From Paenibacillus sp. FSL H7-0331 (GTDB lineage Bacteria > Bacillota > Bacilli > Paenibacillales > NBRC-103111): 64,000 bases of DNA. Both the position numbers and the translations under genes were made by a program. This document shows positions 36,560 through 45,525 of this stretch, in pieces (position 1 is the stretch's first letter; the number at the start of each line of letters is the position of its first letter). Location: positions 1 through 64,000 of the forward strand of contig NZ_MRTH01000030.1 in the NCBI RefSeq assembly GCF_001956045.1. The letters run 5' to 3'. A model generated the notes under the pieces. That model ran no database searches. It saw only the letters and a program-made list of their open reading frames with translations, and was not told where the DNA came from.

Positions 36560-36790
36560 TCAGTGAGCTATATTTACACGAACTTCTTTCTCAAGCTGAC
36601 GTTCAGAACGAATGCCAAATAGATAGCCAATCAGCATCATTTTAAAGAGACGAATGGGGTCAGTGGAGGGTCGGCCGTTATCCTCGCTGTAAAAAGGCTT
36701 CACTTTTTCAAGTATGAAAGAAAAGTCATTATATTTTTGGATGATTCTTAGCAGGTGGTCTTTTGGGACAAGTTCTTCGATACCAGCCAA
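36560..36790 (-). mobile_element. IS1182-type transposase N-terminal remnant
   Basis: A 76-residue frame: LVPKDHLLRIIQKYNDFSFI, NGRPSTDPIRLFKMMLIGYL and FGIRSERQLEKEVRVNIA. This is the N-terminal domain of IS1182-like DDE transposases. It stops at VNIAH, where a complete protein continues YRWFLGL, a segment found in the separate remnant at 45526-46224. Confidence 0.8.
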
Positions 36791-36892
36791 TTCATATGCT
36801 TTTGAACATCTTTTTCGGAGCGTAACATAAGATCACCACCCAGATTTATTAGCTATATTAACGCGGTGATTTGTTAAAGCTATTTTACTTAA

Positions 36893-36953
36893 AAAAGCCT
36901 GTTGACCTTTATCAACAGACTATCAGGATACCCTGTTTTATGGGTATCCTGAT
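36893..36953 (-). terminator. Double-hairpin terminator after the MFS gene
   Basis: On the minus strand ATCAGGATACCC and GGGTATCCTGAT (36953-36922) form a perfect 12-bp stem directly after the stop codon. A second stem CTGTTGA/TCAACAG follows and ends in GCTTTTTT. Confidence 0.75.
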
Positions 36954-38186
36954 TTATTTACTTTCCGATAGAGACCGCAACCGTCTGAGCGATGGGAATA
37001 GATACATCCACAGGCCAGCAACTGCTACGGTTCCAAGGCCTCCGATGAAGGCGGCGGGAACAGCTCCAACAAACCCGGCCAGCATGCCCGACTCGAACTC
37101 CCCTAGTTGATTGGAAGTCCCGATAAAAAGCGAGTTCACAGCGTTTACTCGGCCCCGCATATCATCTGGAGTTTGCAACTGTACAAGTGTAGTCCTAATC
37201 ACGACGCTGACCACGTCTGAAGCTCCGACGAGAAACAAGGCAAACAACGAGACAAACAGGTTTGTTGAAAGGGCAAATATCATAGTAGTGATTCCAAAAA
37301 CAGCGAGTGCCCCGAACAGCGTAGGTCCAAAGGCTTTTTTAAGCGGAAAATAGGCGAAAATAATCGACATTAATAGTGCACCAACCGCCGGGGCCGTCCG
37401 CATCAGTCCCAATCCCCACGGACCTGTATGCAGAATATCCTGAGCAAATATCGGTAAAAGCGCTGTCGCACCGCCAAGGAGGACAGCGAAGAGATCAAGC
37501 GATATGGTCCCCAAAATCACTTTATTGCGATAGACGAATACCATGCCTGAGAAGAGGGAGCGCAAGGATACGGGTTCCAACCTTCGAATGCTTTGCTCCA
37601 TACGGATCAAAAAAGTGAGTATTGCAGCGACTAGCAGCGCTATGGTTGCTGTACTATATACGAAGCCGACTCCTAGTGAGAAGAGCAAACCACCAAGAGA
37701 AGGACCTATGATTTGGGCTGTTTGCCCGGCAGAGGTGCTCCATGATATGGCTTGCTGAAGGATTGCCTTAGGCACCAACTGTGGTAACAGCGCAGAATAC
37801 GATGGGCCTTCGAAGGCACGGCAAGCGCCGAGAATAGCTGCGGCCAGCAAAATTTGTTCACGGCCAAGCCAGCCCGCAATATTTCCTAATAGCAGAAGTG
37901 CAGCGACTACGCCTTCAAGGATTTGACACAAGAACACAATTCTTCGGCGGTCAAAGCGGTCCGCGACATGACCGACAACTAAAGTAAGCAGCACCATTGG
38001 GGTAAACTGCGCTAGGCCTACGAGACCTAGACTGAAAGCGTCATGAGTTAAGTCGTACATCTGCCATCCGATCGCAACCGAGAGCATCTGGAAGGATGAT
38101 GAGGATAAAATTCCCGAGGACCAAAATTTCGCGAAAGACGGCTGCCTTAGTATGGAATCCGTTGATTGAAGCAAAATACAGCTCAC
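36954..38186 (-). CDS. MFS transporter, EntS-like group
   Basis: A 410-residue, roughly 12-helix exporter. The motif between helices 2 and 3 is GHVADRFDRRRIV, the MFS signature of the MFS_3 (enterobactin exporter-like) group; the second-half counterpart is VQLQTPDDMRGRVNAVNSLF. Such proteins expel siderophores or drugs by proton antiport. The start is GTG at 38186; a ribosome-binding site is weak. It stands alone between mobile-element debris and a reductase remnant, so the substrate is open. Confidence 0.85.
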   Translation of the reverse strand: MSCILLQSTDSILRQPSFAKFWSSGILSSSSFQMLSVAIGWQMYDLTHDAFSLGLVGLAQFTPMVLLTLVVGHVADRFDRRRIVFLCQILEGVVAALLLLGNIAGWLGREQILLAAAILGACRAFEGPSYSALLPQLVPKAILQQAISWSTSAGQTAQIIGPSLGGLLFSLGVGFVYSTATIALLVAAILTFLIRMEQSIRRLEPVSLRSLFSGMVFVYRNKVILGTISLDLFAVLLGGATALLPIFAQDILHTGPWGLGLMRTAPAVGALLMSIIFAYFPLKKAFGPTLFGALAVFGITTMIFALSTNLFVSLFALFLVGASDVVSVVIRTTLVQLQTPDDMRGRVNAVNSLFIGTSNQLGEFESGMLAGFVGAVPAAFIGGLGTVAVAGLWMYLFPSLRRLRSLSESK

Positions 38187-38487
38187 GCCCTTTTTAAAGG
38201 ATTAGTGACTACACCTCCGATAGCTTACCGGCTTCCTAATAAAATGATGAGTGGTTTGATAACCGAGTTTTGATGCAATCTCGTAAATTTTTAATCTTGT
38301 AGTTGTCCAGTAAAAATGACACACTTTGCATTCTTAGTCTGAGCATAGTATTTTCTAAATAACTCATAGCAAGAAAAATTCTCTTGCAGTTGGATTTTAA
38401 ATCCAATATTGGTAATCATAAAGTAAGAAATATCATAATCTTGGAATGTTCCATTAAGTGGGCAAGTCCTGCCCCTTATTAATGACG

Positions 38488-38744
38488 ATCATATGTCTTC
38501 GGGCTCGTCTTTCGTTCATCCACATGGCCAAAACTTGCTCGACTATTGCCTAGACTGTAAACTTTCGCCGTTCAACGTGTTGCCGCCATGCTCTACATAC
38601 GTGACCAACATTTTAAAAACATCATCTTTGCGCTCCGGCGTAAAAAGAGATGTCCCGAGGATAATTTGCTAATTTGCGAGCAACCTAGCTCAAGGTCCGG
38701 AATCGATATTCGATTTCATATGGATCAACTATATTTTTCTGCAT
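38488..38744 (-). pseudogene. Aldo/keto reductase remnant
   Basis: From an ATG at 38744 (after GGAGGGG) the frame MQKNIVDPYEIEYRF soon meets stops. In a shifted frame it reads LGTSLFTPERKDDVFKMLVT and YVEHGGNTLNGESLQS, and in another VEQVLAMWMNERRARRHM. This order matches the N-terminal part of aldo/keto reductases (LGTS...VEHGGNTLDTA...SEQVLG). The catalytic part is gone. The stretch 38190-38487 shows nothing else. Confidence 0.6.
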
Positions 38745-38834
38745 AGTGAACCCCTCCACAGAACCGGTTCTAAGATAATTGCTCCATAGGTGAAATATCC
38801 TGTCCATTAGGGAAAGGTACTGTCTTTTTTAATT

Positions 38835-41216
38835 TCATTCAGATTTCTCCTCCATCATTTCCTTGTACCTTCCAGGTGTGATGCCTTCGTATTTCCTAAA
38901 TATTCGGATGAATGTATTCAGTTCATTGAAACCTGCACAACGGGATACATCCGCCAAGCTTTTGGTACGGTCGGCAATCAAATGCTTGGCCCGCTCCACC
39001 CGCGCTTTGTTGATGAAATTGAGCAGCCCTTCTCCCGTATGATCCTTAAAAAGTTTGGATAAATAAGCGGGTTTCATATCGAAGTGATTACCGATCATCG
39101 AAATATTCAATCTAGGGTCATGAAAATTCTCATTAATAAAAGCGGTAACACGATCCATTAGCTTTTTCAACGATTGCTGTCGCGACTGCTGAATGCTTTG
39201 TTGGCTTTTGGCAGATGTATACTCACATACGTTCATGAGCAACTCTGTCAGCTGCTGCTGCATATCCTGAATCGTTTCGCAGGATGTAAGCCGCTCGATT
39301 TGCTTCGGATTTTGGAATAAAAAGTTCTCCTGCCCAGCTCCGATTTCACTTATAGTTTTCAGCATCGTGCTGACCAAATCCAACATCAGACAACGGGCGA
39401 CGGCGACCGAGATGGGCGTGCGATTCAGGTTTCGGCGAATAATCTCGTCAAGTGTCTCACGGGACCTGACAAAATCGCCTGCTTTTACATAATTAATCAG
39501 TTGCTGTTCCACCTGAAGCGGGAAATAATAAGCATTTTCAGCATCCTCCAGGTCGGCCTTATGAAGTTCCGCATATGACAAAATTTCTTTGCTGCCCATG
39601 ACCAGCTTATATTCCATGGCATCGAGCGCTTCCACATACGCTTTGGAGATTCCGTTGATTCCGCTATGAATCGAACTCAAGGAGAGCGTCAGATGAATAT
39701 GGTAGTGTGTGTTTAAGAACGTTTGAGCTTCCCTTGCTATCCGCAACAGATCCTCCTTAAGCTCTTCCGCGTCCTTATGGCTGAAATTAGTCAGACAGAC
39801 CAGTGCCTGATCCACCTCCGTCACATAGCCGTGATGGTGCTGATCGGCAAGCTCTTCCACCACATTGCCGACAATAAACTGCAGCAGCTTCAGCTTCTCG
39901 CTTTCATCGATTCCTTCAATACGGTCGTGGAAAGGAGCGCTTGCTTCCACATAAAGCAACATGACGGCAAAATTGTCCGACAGCAGCGTGATATTAAAGG
40001 TGGTCATGGATTCGTCGACTGGAAGCCGGCCATCAACCCGTCCTTTCAGGAGGCGGACGATAAAGTTCGAGCGCAGAATCTGATGCTGACTTTTCATTTG
40101 ATCCATCATTTGTTTCATTTCATTCAGCGTACTGCCGATCGCTTGTTCAATAAAATGAAATTCGTTATGTTCCCCGCCGTAACTCATATTCGCTTTTCCG
40201 GAAAAGGCTTGAACCAAGCGCCGAACGGGAGTGTAATTTTTTTGTAAAAAGATGTAGGTCAGTAAACCGCCACCCAACAAGCTGATCAGAATGCTTACAT
40301 AAGTAAGGCGCCGCACATGTTCCGCTTTTTGCCAATACAAGCTGCTGGGAATCATAGAGACATACTTAAGACCGGAACGGTCCGACTGGATCGATTGAAC
40401 CTCATACCTTTCTCCGCCCTTCTTGTAGTAAAAGAAGTTGGAGCCGCTCGCCAATTGCTCATAAGGGAAGTCGGAGGGAAGGCCCTCCGCGGAATTGGAA
40501 ATCAGTACCTCGTTGTCCCGGTTTACAATTAGGACGCGGCCTTTATTGAATAGCTCTACGTTCTGAATCGCTCCTAAAATCCGGGATTGATCGATCATGA
40601 TGACATTAGTTGCCAACGGCGCATCTTTATCCGAGCGGAAGGTGCTGATGTAGGCAGCAGTTTTGATAATCTTGCCATTTACATCAATTCTCATCATAGG
40701 CAGAAAGCCTTTAAAATCCTTATGTCTCACGATAGACCTCCATTGCTCGTAAGAAAAGAATGGATTGGAATGCTGTGTCTGATAGGTATAGGATGCGCTT
40801 CGTATGAAACCTGGCAGAACCACCGTATTCGTATCCGCCATGTACATGTAGAAAAGATCAACAAATAAGTACGTACTATTATATAGATTAAAGTTCTCGC
40901 TCACCCGATAAAGATCATACGTATAGTCGTTAGGAAAAGAAGTGTATTTGTTCGAGTACAGAAGTTCCTGCACCTGTAAATTCCAGGTCATCTCAAAATT
41001 TAAGCGCTCCATTGATTGAAAGTAGTTATCCATGATCTCGCGGACCTGCTTCAATAAAGAGTTGTTCGCTTTATGAATTTCACTCTCCAGCGTCGTTTTG
41101 GAGTTGATATACACGAAGATACTGATCATGACAGGCAGAAGAAGAATGGCCATGTAAGAAAAAAACCATGTCAATACAATGCTGCGACGGTTGATCGATA
41201 TGATGCGCTTGATCAG
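38835..41216 (-). CDS. Membrane-anchored AraC-family sensor-regulator (module D)
   Basis: About 793 residues. An N-terminal helix (FFSYMAILLLPVMISIFVYI), an extracytoplasmic sensor-like region, a second helix near 290-310 (LTYVSILISLLGGGLLTYIFL) and a C-terminal AraC domain (ISMIGNHFDMKPAYLSKLFKDHTGE; SLADVSRCAGFNELNTFIRIFRKYEG). The start is uncertain: the best-placed codon is CTG at 41216, 8 bases after GGAGG, giving MIKRIISINRRSIVLTW as in related proteins; TTG at 41174 gives a shorter protein without a ribosome-binding site. It resembles the module C regulator throughout. It is transcribed in the same direction as the module D transporter and follows it by about 90 bases. Confidence 0.85.
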   Translation of the reverse strand: MIKRIISINRRSIVLTWFFSYMAILLLPVMISIFVYINSKTTLESEIHKANNSLLKQVREIMDNYFQSMERLNFEMTWNLQVQELLYSNKYTSFPNDYTYDLYRVSENFNLYNSTYLFVDLFYMYMADTNTVVLPGFIRSASYTYQTQHSNPFFSYEQWRSIVRHKDFKGFLPMMRIDVNGKIIKTAAYISTFRSDKDAPLATNVIMIDQSRILGAIQNVELFNKGRVLIVNRDNEVLISNSAEGLPSDFPYEQLASGSNFFYYKKGGERYEVQSIQSDRSGLKYVSMIPSSLYWQKAEHVRRLTYVSILISLLGGGLLTYIFLQKNYTPVRRLVQAFSGKANMSYGGEHNEFHFIEQAIGSTLNEMKQMMDQMKSQHQILRSNFIVRLLKGRVDGRLPVDESMTTFNITLLSDNFAVMLLYVEASAPFHDRIEGIDESEKLKLLQFIVGNVVEELADQHHHGYVTEVDQALVCLTNFSHKDAEELKEDLLRIAREAQTFLNTHYHIHLTLSLSSIHSGINGISKAYVEALDAMEYKLVMGSKEILSYAELHKADLEDAENAYYFPLQVEQQLINYVKAGDFVRSRETLDEIIRRNLNRTPISVAVARCLMLDLVSTMLKTISEIGAGQENFLFQNPKQIERLTSCETIQDMQQQLTELLMNVCEYTSAKSQQSIQQSRQQSLKKLMDRVTAFINENFHDPRLNISMIGNHFDMKPAYLSKLFKDHTGEGLLNFINKARVERAKHLIADRTKSLADVSRCAGFNELNTFIRIFRKYEGITPGRYKEMMEEKSE

Positions 41217-41309
41217 TAAAATCGCCTCCTATCTGATATCTATTTTATATTTTCTTTAAGGAGAAGTATAATTATAATTCGGAATTACAGATCCCTGTTG
41301 TCACTGATT

Positions 41310-42191
41310 TTATCCCTTTAATGCACCGACCATAACGCCCTTTACGAAATATTTTTGAACCAACGGATAGACGCACAGAATCGGTACCGCAGCGACCATA
41401 ATGGTTGCGTACTTGATCGTTTCCCCAATTTGGTACTGGTCGGCTGCAGCGGCTCCTGCGGCCATGCTATCCGTCGAATTCGCTATCAGAATTTCGCGTA
41501 GTATGAGCTGCAGGGGAAATAGGTTGTGATCCTTGAGAAATAACGAAGAATAAAACCACCCGTTCCATTTATCGACAGCATAGTACAGAATCATAACCGC
41601 GATCACCGGCATAGAAAGAGGGAGGATGATCTTGAACAAAATAGTGAAGTGATTAGCTCCATCTATTTTGGCTGATTCTTCGAGGCTCTCCGGCACCCCC
41701 ATAAAGGCGGTCCGCATAATGATTAAATTAAACGTACTGATGGCAAACGGAAAGATGGTAGCCCACAACGAATCAATCAGACCGACGTTTTTGACAACCA
41801 GATAAAAAGGAATGAGGCCGCCTTGGAAAAACATCGTGAACACTATGATCAAAATAAACGCTTTGTTCCACATCACGTTGCTCCGAGACAGCACGTAAGC
41901 GCCCAACGAGGTCATCAAGACATTCATAGTCACACCAAACGCTAGGATAAAAAGAGTGTTGCGATAGCCCGTCAAAATAGCCGGATTGGCTAACACGTTC
42001 TTGTATGCTTGGATACTGAAGCCGAGCGATTTAAACAAAAGCCCTTTATGGCTGATCAGCTGGTTCGGATCGCTGAAGGAAGCGAACGCCACATACAGCA
42101 GCGGATACAGCGTGACCATCACTAAGAGAAGCAGAAACGTGTGGGTCCCCGCGTCAAACAACTTGTCGGAAACACTTGTGTATTTCTTCAT
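41310..42191 (-). CDS. CUT1 ABC transporter permease, YtcP-like (module D)
   Basis: A 293-residue permease. ATG at 42191 is preferred (AAGGGG 9 bases upstream); ATG at 42212 would overlap the previous gene and lacks a ribosome-binding site. The EAA-loop region reads LEESAKIDGANHFTILFKIILP and the C terminus LVQKYFVKGVMVGALKG. It pairs with the permease encoded just upstream. Confidence 0.9.
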   Translation of the reverse strand: MKKYTSVSDKLFDAGTHTFLLLLVMVTLYPLLYVAFASFSDPNQLISHKGLLFKSLGFSIQAYKNVLANPAILTGYRNTLFILAFGVTMNVLMTSLGAYVLSRSNVMWNKAFILIIVFTMFFQGGLIPFYLVVKNVGLIDSLWATIFPFAISTFNLIIMRTAFMGVPESLEESAKIDGANHFTILFKIILPLSMPVIAVMILYYAVDKWNGWFYSSLFLKDHNLFPLQLILREILIANSTDSMAAGAAAADQYQIGETIKYATIMVAAVPILCVYPLVQKYFVKGVMVGALKG

Positions 42192-42205
42192 TTTCGATAT
42201 CCCCT

Positions 42206-43108
42206 TCACCATAAGCTACTTTTGTTGACTTTGCGGCTGATATAATTTGCGGAAAATAACAGAATCAAGTTAATGACCGAATTGAAAAGACCTACAGCTG
42301 TACTATAGCTCCAGCCGAACTCCAGAAGACCCTTTCGATAAACGAAGGAGGAAATAACATCGGCGGTATCGTAAGTGACCGGGTTATAGAGAAGAAGGAT
42401 TTTTTCAAAACCGACATTCAGCATGTTTCCCATCCGCAAAATAAACATAATAGCGATGGTGGGCATAATACCGGGCAGGGTGATGTGGAGAATCTGCTTC
42501 CAACGGCTGGCTCCATCCATATGGGCTGCTTCGTACTGCTCTTGATCGATCCCTGTAAGTGCGGCAATATAGATGATGGACTCCCAACCGATTTTTTGCC
42601 AAATTTCAGAAATTACATAGATTGAACGGAACATCTCCGGCTTTTGCAGCATCGCCTGGCCGTCATAGCCGAAATACATGAACAGCTTATTTATAATCCC
42701 GTCGCTGTTGGTAAAATCGTTGATCATCCCACAGATGACGATGAGCGATATGAAATAAGGCATGTACGTCACCGATTGTACGAAGCGCTTAAATATATGG
42801 TGCCGGACTTCATTAATGAGGATCGCCAAAATGATAGGTGCAGGAAATTCAAAGCACAACGTATACAAGCTGATTACGACTGTATTTTTCAAAATACGCC
42901 AAAAGTAATAGCTGCTGAAAAAGTCCTTAAAATGGGAAAGCCCGACCCATTCACTGCCCGTGATTCCTTTCATAGGTGTGTAGTCCTTAAAGGCAATGAT
43001 GGCTCCATACATGGGTGCGTAATGAAAAATAGCATAATAAACAATCACGGGAACCATCATCAAGTATAAATATTTATTGCGCGCAAAGTCTTTGGCGAGA
43101 TTTTCCAT
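42206..43108 (-). CDS. CUT1 ABC transporter permease, LplB-like (module D)
   Basis: A permease of about 300 residues. The first helix LYLMMVPVIVYYAIFHYAPMYG and EAA loop QYEAAHMDGASRWKQILHITLPG are clear. The start is not certain: ATG 43108 gives MENLAKDFARNKYLY and resembles relatives, ATG 43144 gives 12 more residues, and neither has a strong ribosome-binding site. Starting at 43189 would place the coding region across a perfect hairpin, which I think unlikely. Confidence 0.88.
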   Translation of the reverse strand: MENLAKDFARNKYLYLMMVPVIVYYAIFHYAPMYGAIIAFKDYTPMKGITGSEWVGLSHFKDFFSSYYFWRILKNTVVISLYTLCFEFPAPIILAILINEVRHHIFKRFVQSVTYMPYFISLIVICGMINDFTNSDGIINKLFMYFGYDGQAMLQKPEMFRSIYVISEIWQKIGWESIIYIAALTGIDQEQYEAAHMDGASRWKQILHITLPGIMPTIAIMFILRMGNMLNVGFEKILLLYNPVTYDTADVISSFVYRKGLLEFGWSYSTAVGLFNSVINLILLFSANYISRKVNKSSLW

Positions 43109-43156
43109 AAAGTTAGCTCTCTGTCCTTTCTTTGTTGGCGTCATTTGATTTTGTTG

Positions 43157-43187
43157 GCAAGAGGAGGATGGGATGTCCTCCTCTTGC
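43157..43187 (-). promoter_or_regulatory. Perfect intercistronic hairpin between binding protein and permease
   Basis: GCAAGAGGAGGA (43157-43168) and TCCTCCTCTTGC (43176-43187) form a 12-bp perfect stem with a 7-base loop, 5 bases after the binding-protein stop. One arm is Shine-Dalgarno-like and the other anti-Shine-Dalgarno-like. It mirrors the position of the hairpin at 28958-28987 in module C. Confidence 0.7.
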
Positions 43188-43192
43188 ACGGT

Positions 43193-44821
43193 TTAGCGTT
43201 TGTTGTAGCGTTCCAAGGCCATTTTTTGGATTTCCAGCACTCGACCGATTTTCAGTGATTTCATTTTATCGATGTATTTTTCGAAGCTGTCCAGCGGCTC
43301 TGCACCCAAAATAATTTTTAATGTCATTTCGTCCACGAGGGTATCGATGTCCGCCATAATTTTTGCGAACTCGGCGCTTTCCTCCGGCGTTGGCGTAACC
43401 GCCGGCAGTTGGTATTTCCTCTCGTCCGTATTCTCCCATTTGGCTTTTGCTTCAAGCTGCGTAGGTAATTCATAATACTGTTCCAAATATCTTTTGTCAT
43501 GAATAAACGGTCCATAGTAGGTTGCACGGTTGTACTGCGACATGACCTGGGCTGGAGCCATCTTCGGGTTTTTCATGATCAAATCCGTATATTTCGGATA
43601 GCCGTTTTGCATCGTATAGCTGACGCCTTCAATGCCGAAATTGAAGAGCATTCTTCCTTCTTCGCTGTAGCCGTAGTCAAGCAGCTTCGCCGCAAGCTCC
43701 GCATTTTTGGAGTTTGCCGAGACCCCTACACTGCCTCTCATAAGGGCAAGATAGTCCTTTTGTCCGAATTTCGGAGTCTCTCCCTTCTTCAGAACCGGAT
43801 AAGGGGCTCCGACAAGTAACGCATTCTTATCTTTTGCCTCAAGGATTGGCTGCCATTTGCCGATACCTCCGCCGGCACTATACACGGTCGCTCCGGTCGC
43901 TCCGCTCGCGATGTTGGCATCCAGCATTTTGCCGTCCGCCGTAGCAATATTTTTATCAAGCAATCCCTCTGCGTACCAACTGCGGAACAAAGCGAGGAAA
44001 TCTCTAAACCCCTTCTCCATGGGTCCGTATTTGATCTGCCCGTTCTCCATATAGAAATCACGCTTAACGCCGTAGGCACCTGCAAACGCTCCGTTTACGA
44101 AGTCGTTCAACACACGCGGTTTACTGAATACGGATAATGGGGCAGTGGCGCCTTTCTTTTCTTTAAACGCACGCAGCGTGGCGGTCCATTCGTCAATCGT
44201 CGTCGGTACCGACAACCCCAGCTCATCCAGCCAATCTTTTCGGATGATCGGTCCTTGGAAGGTCGCTAAGTATTCGTCGCCGCGGATGAATGGGAATGCA
44301 TAGTAGCTGCCGTTATCGGTTTTGACCATCTTGTCGATGTCCGGGTGATCTTTCAAATAAGCCTTTAAATTTGGTGCATTTTTATCGATAATATCATTCA
44401 ACCTAAGAATGTAGCCGTCCTTAATCGCTTTCTCAGGACCTCCTGGGAAAGTCAACCAGTTGTATTCAATCATATCCGGCAAGTCTCCGGAGGCCAGCAT
44501 CACATTTAAAGACTCTGTACCCCGGTTAGCCGTAGGCGAACTGAACTTTAATGGTACACCAGTTCGCTTTTGCCATTCCTGAAATAAGGGCACATCGTCG
44601 AGACTGGAAACGACGCCGATAAGATTTTGCGTGATTTCTGCCCAGTAAGTCAATGTTTTATCCGTTTTTATCGGATATGTTGCTGCTGCTCCCGAAGTTT
44701 CGGATTCACTGATACCGGTGGCAGTTTTTGGAACCATAGTTGATGAACAGGCCATTAATAGCATGCTCATCACTATCGTGGCTCCAATTGCGGAGACAAG
44801 CTTTTTGTTTTTTTTTAACAT
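43193..44821 (-). CDS. Extracellular sugar-binding lipoprotein (module D)
   Basis: A 542-residue CUT1 binding protein with lipobox LLMAC (Cys at 25). Family elements include VMLASGDLPDMIEYN, IRKDWLDELGLSVPTTIDEWTATLRAFKEKKG and FNFGIEGVSYTMQNGYPKYTD. It is similar in order and motifs to the module C protein at 27269. ATG at 44821 follows AAGGAGGG. First gene of the module D operon; a cre site and tandem repeats lie upstream. Confidence 0.9.
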   Translation of the reverse strand: MLKKNKKLVSAIGATIVMSMLLMACSSTMVPKTATGISESETSGAAATYPIKTDKTLTYWAEITQNLIGVVSSLDDVPLFQEWQKRTGVPLKFSSPTANRGTESLNVMLASGDLPDMIEYNWLTFPGGPEKAIKDGYILRLNDIIDKNAPNLKAYLKDHPDIDKMVKTDNGSYYAFPFIRGDEYLATFQGPIIRKDWLDELGLSVPTTIDEWTATLRAFKEKKGATAPLSVFSKPRVLNDFVNGAFAGAYGVKRDFYMENGQIKYGPMEKGFRDFLALFRSWYAEGLLDKNIATADGKMLDANIASGATGATVYSAGGGIGKWQPILEAKDKNALLVGAPYPVLKKGETPKFGQKDYLALMRGSVGVSANSKNAELAAKLLDYGYSEEGRMLFNFGIEGVSYTMQNGYPKYTDLIMKNPKMAPAQVMSQYNRATYYGPFIHDKRYLEQYYELPTQLEAKAKWENTDERKYQLPAVTPTPEESAEFAKIMADIDTLVDEMTLKIILGAEPLDSFEKYIDKMKSLKIGRVLEIQKMALERYNKR

Positions 44822-44886
44822 GAATGAAAACCCTCCTTATTATTTCGGATTGTGCAAGATTCGCATGAAAGGAATCCCGTGGCTAT

Positions 44887-44906
44887 ATTATAGGATAGCG
44901 CTTACA
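44887..44906 (-). promoter_or_regulatory. Module D promoter -10 with adjoining cre (CcpA) site
   Basis: On the minus strand TGTAAGCGCTATCC (44906-44893) matches the cre consensus TGWAANCGNTNWCA at 13 of 14 positions and runs straight into TATAAT (44892-44887). The -35 position is poor (ATACCT). Carbon catabolite repression of module D is therefore likely, together with activator dependence. Confidence 0.65.
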
Positions 44907-44916
44907 AAAAGGTATA

Positions 44917-45000
44917 TCTAAAAAAGTGCCAATCCATCGACAAAAGTGCCAATCCCATCGATAAAACCGCTTCTCCGTATACAAAACTGCCAATAATACT
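44917..45000 (-). repeat. Tandem 20-bp repeats upstream of the module D promoter
   Basis: On the plus strand AAAGTGCCAATCC-ATCGA occurs at about 44923 and again 20 bases later. A weaker unit follows (ACCGCTTCTCCGTAT) and then ACTGCCAATA about 41 bases after the second, so units repeat every 20-21 bp. Such spacing on one face of the helix just upstream of a weak -35 fits binding of an AraC-type activator, presumably the module D regulator. Confidence 0.6.
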
Positions 45001-45052
45001 TTTTAGTAAACGCGTTATGCTTGAATGAGTAGGCAATCTAGCAATCTGCTTT

Positions 45053-45243
45053 TTGGCAGATGGGGATGTGATTGAAAGCGATGGTTCATTGATTGAACAT
45101 AATCTTGCCAAAAAGATGCCTTTTATCTATCATTTATTTGAACATTGTAGCGACAGATACGTAAATGCTTTGAATGTCGTCGTTCTATACGCTTTTAAGT
45201 CATCGGGATTACAGTACCCTTTGTTGTATTCCATATGGAAGCA
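45053..45243 (+). mobile_element. Probable DDE transposase fragment
   Basis: The frame reads SDGSLIEHNLAKKMPFIYHL, HCSDRYVNALNVVVLYAFKS and SGLQYPLLYSIWKQD. This resembles the middle part of IS701/IS4-type transposases (NVVV followed by a YPLLY.LW segment). Both ends are missing. Confidence 0.35.
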
Positions 45244-45475
45244 GGATAATTTTTTTAGATCCGAATATCTGCTTGTTGCGCGGTGAACGCAGTAAAATTT
45301 TATACGGGTCGCGAATGAGTGTATCCATTAATTGATTAGGTTGAATTGGCAATCGCGCTCCGGCTTCCCGAAGAAGTTCAAAGAAAAATTCCATGATCGA
45401 GCCTTCATAAAATGCAGGTAAAGGAATTCCCTCACGCGCATTCATGATGGCAAGTAAAAGAACGGTAGGAATCAA
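45209..45475 (-). other. Unidentified C-terminal protein fragment
   Basis: An 88-residue frame reading EGIPLPAFYEGSIMEFFFEL, LREAGARLPIQPNQLMDTLI and RDPYKILLRSPR. It looks like real protein sequence, perhaps the end of a dehydrogenase, but I cannot assign it. No start signal is seen; likely a relic in the mobile-element zone. Confidence 0.25.
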
Positions 45476-45525
45476 TTCCCACTGAAACCGTAGTCTTGTC
45501 TTTTATTCGTGAAATGCTAGCAGAA

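Noticed and set aside
39723..40247. Plus-strand frame of 174 residues opposite the module D regulator
   Set aside because: Antisense shadow; the sense strand encodes a clear sensor-regulator.
44917..45000. CRISPR-like array from the 20-bp repeats
   Set aside because: Units are contiguous and degenerate with no distinct spacers, only about four copies, and no cas genes occur in the window.
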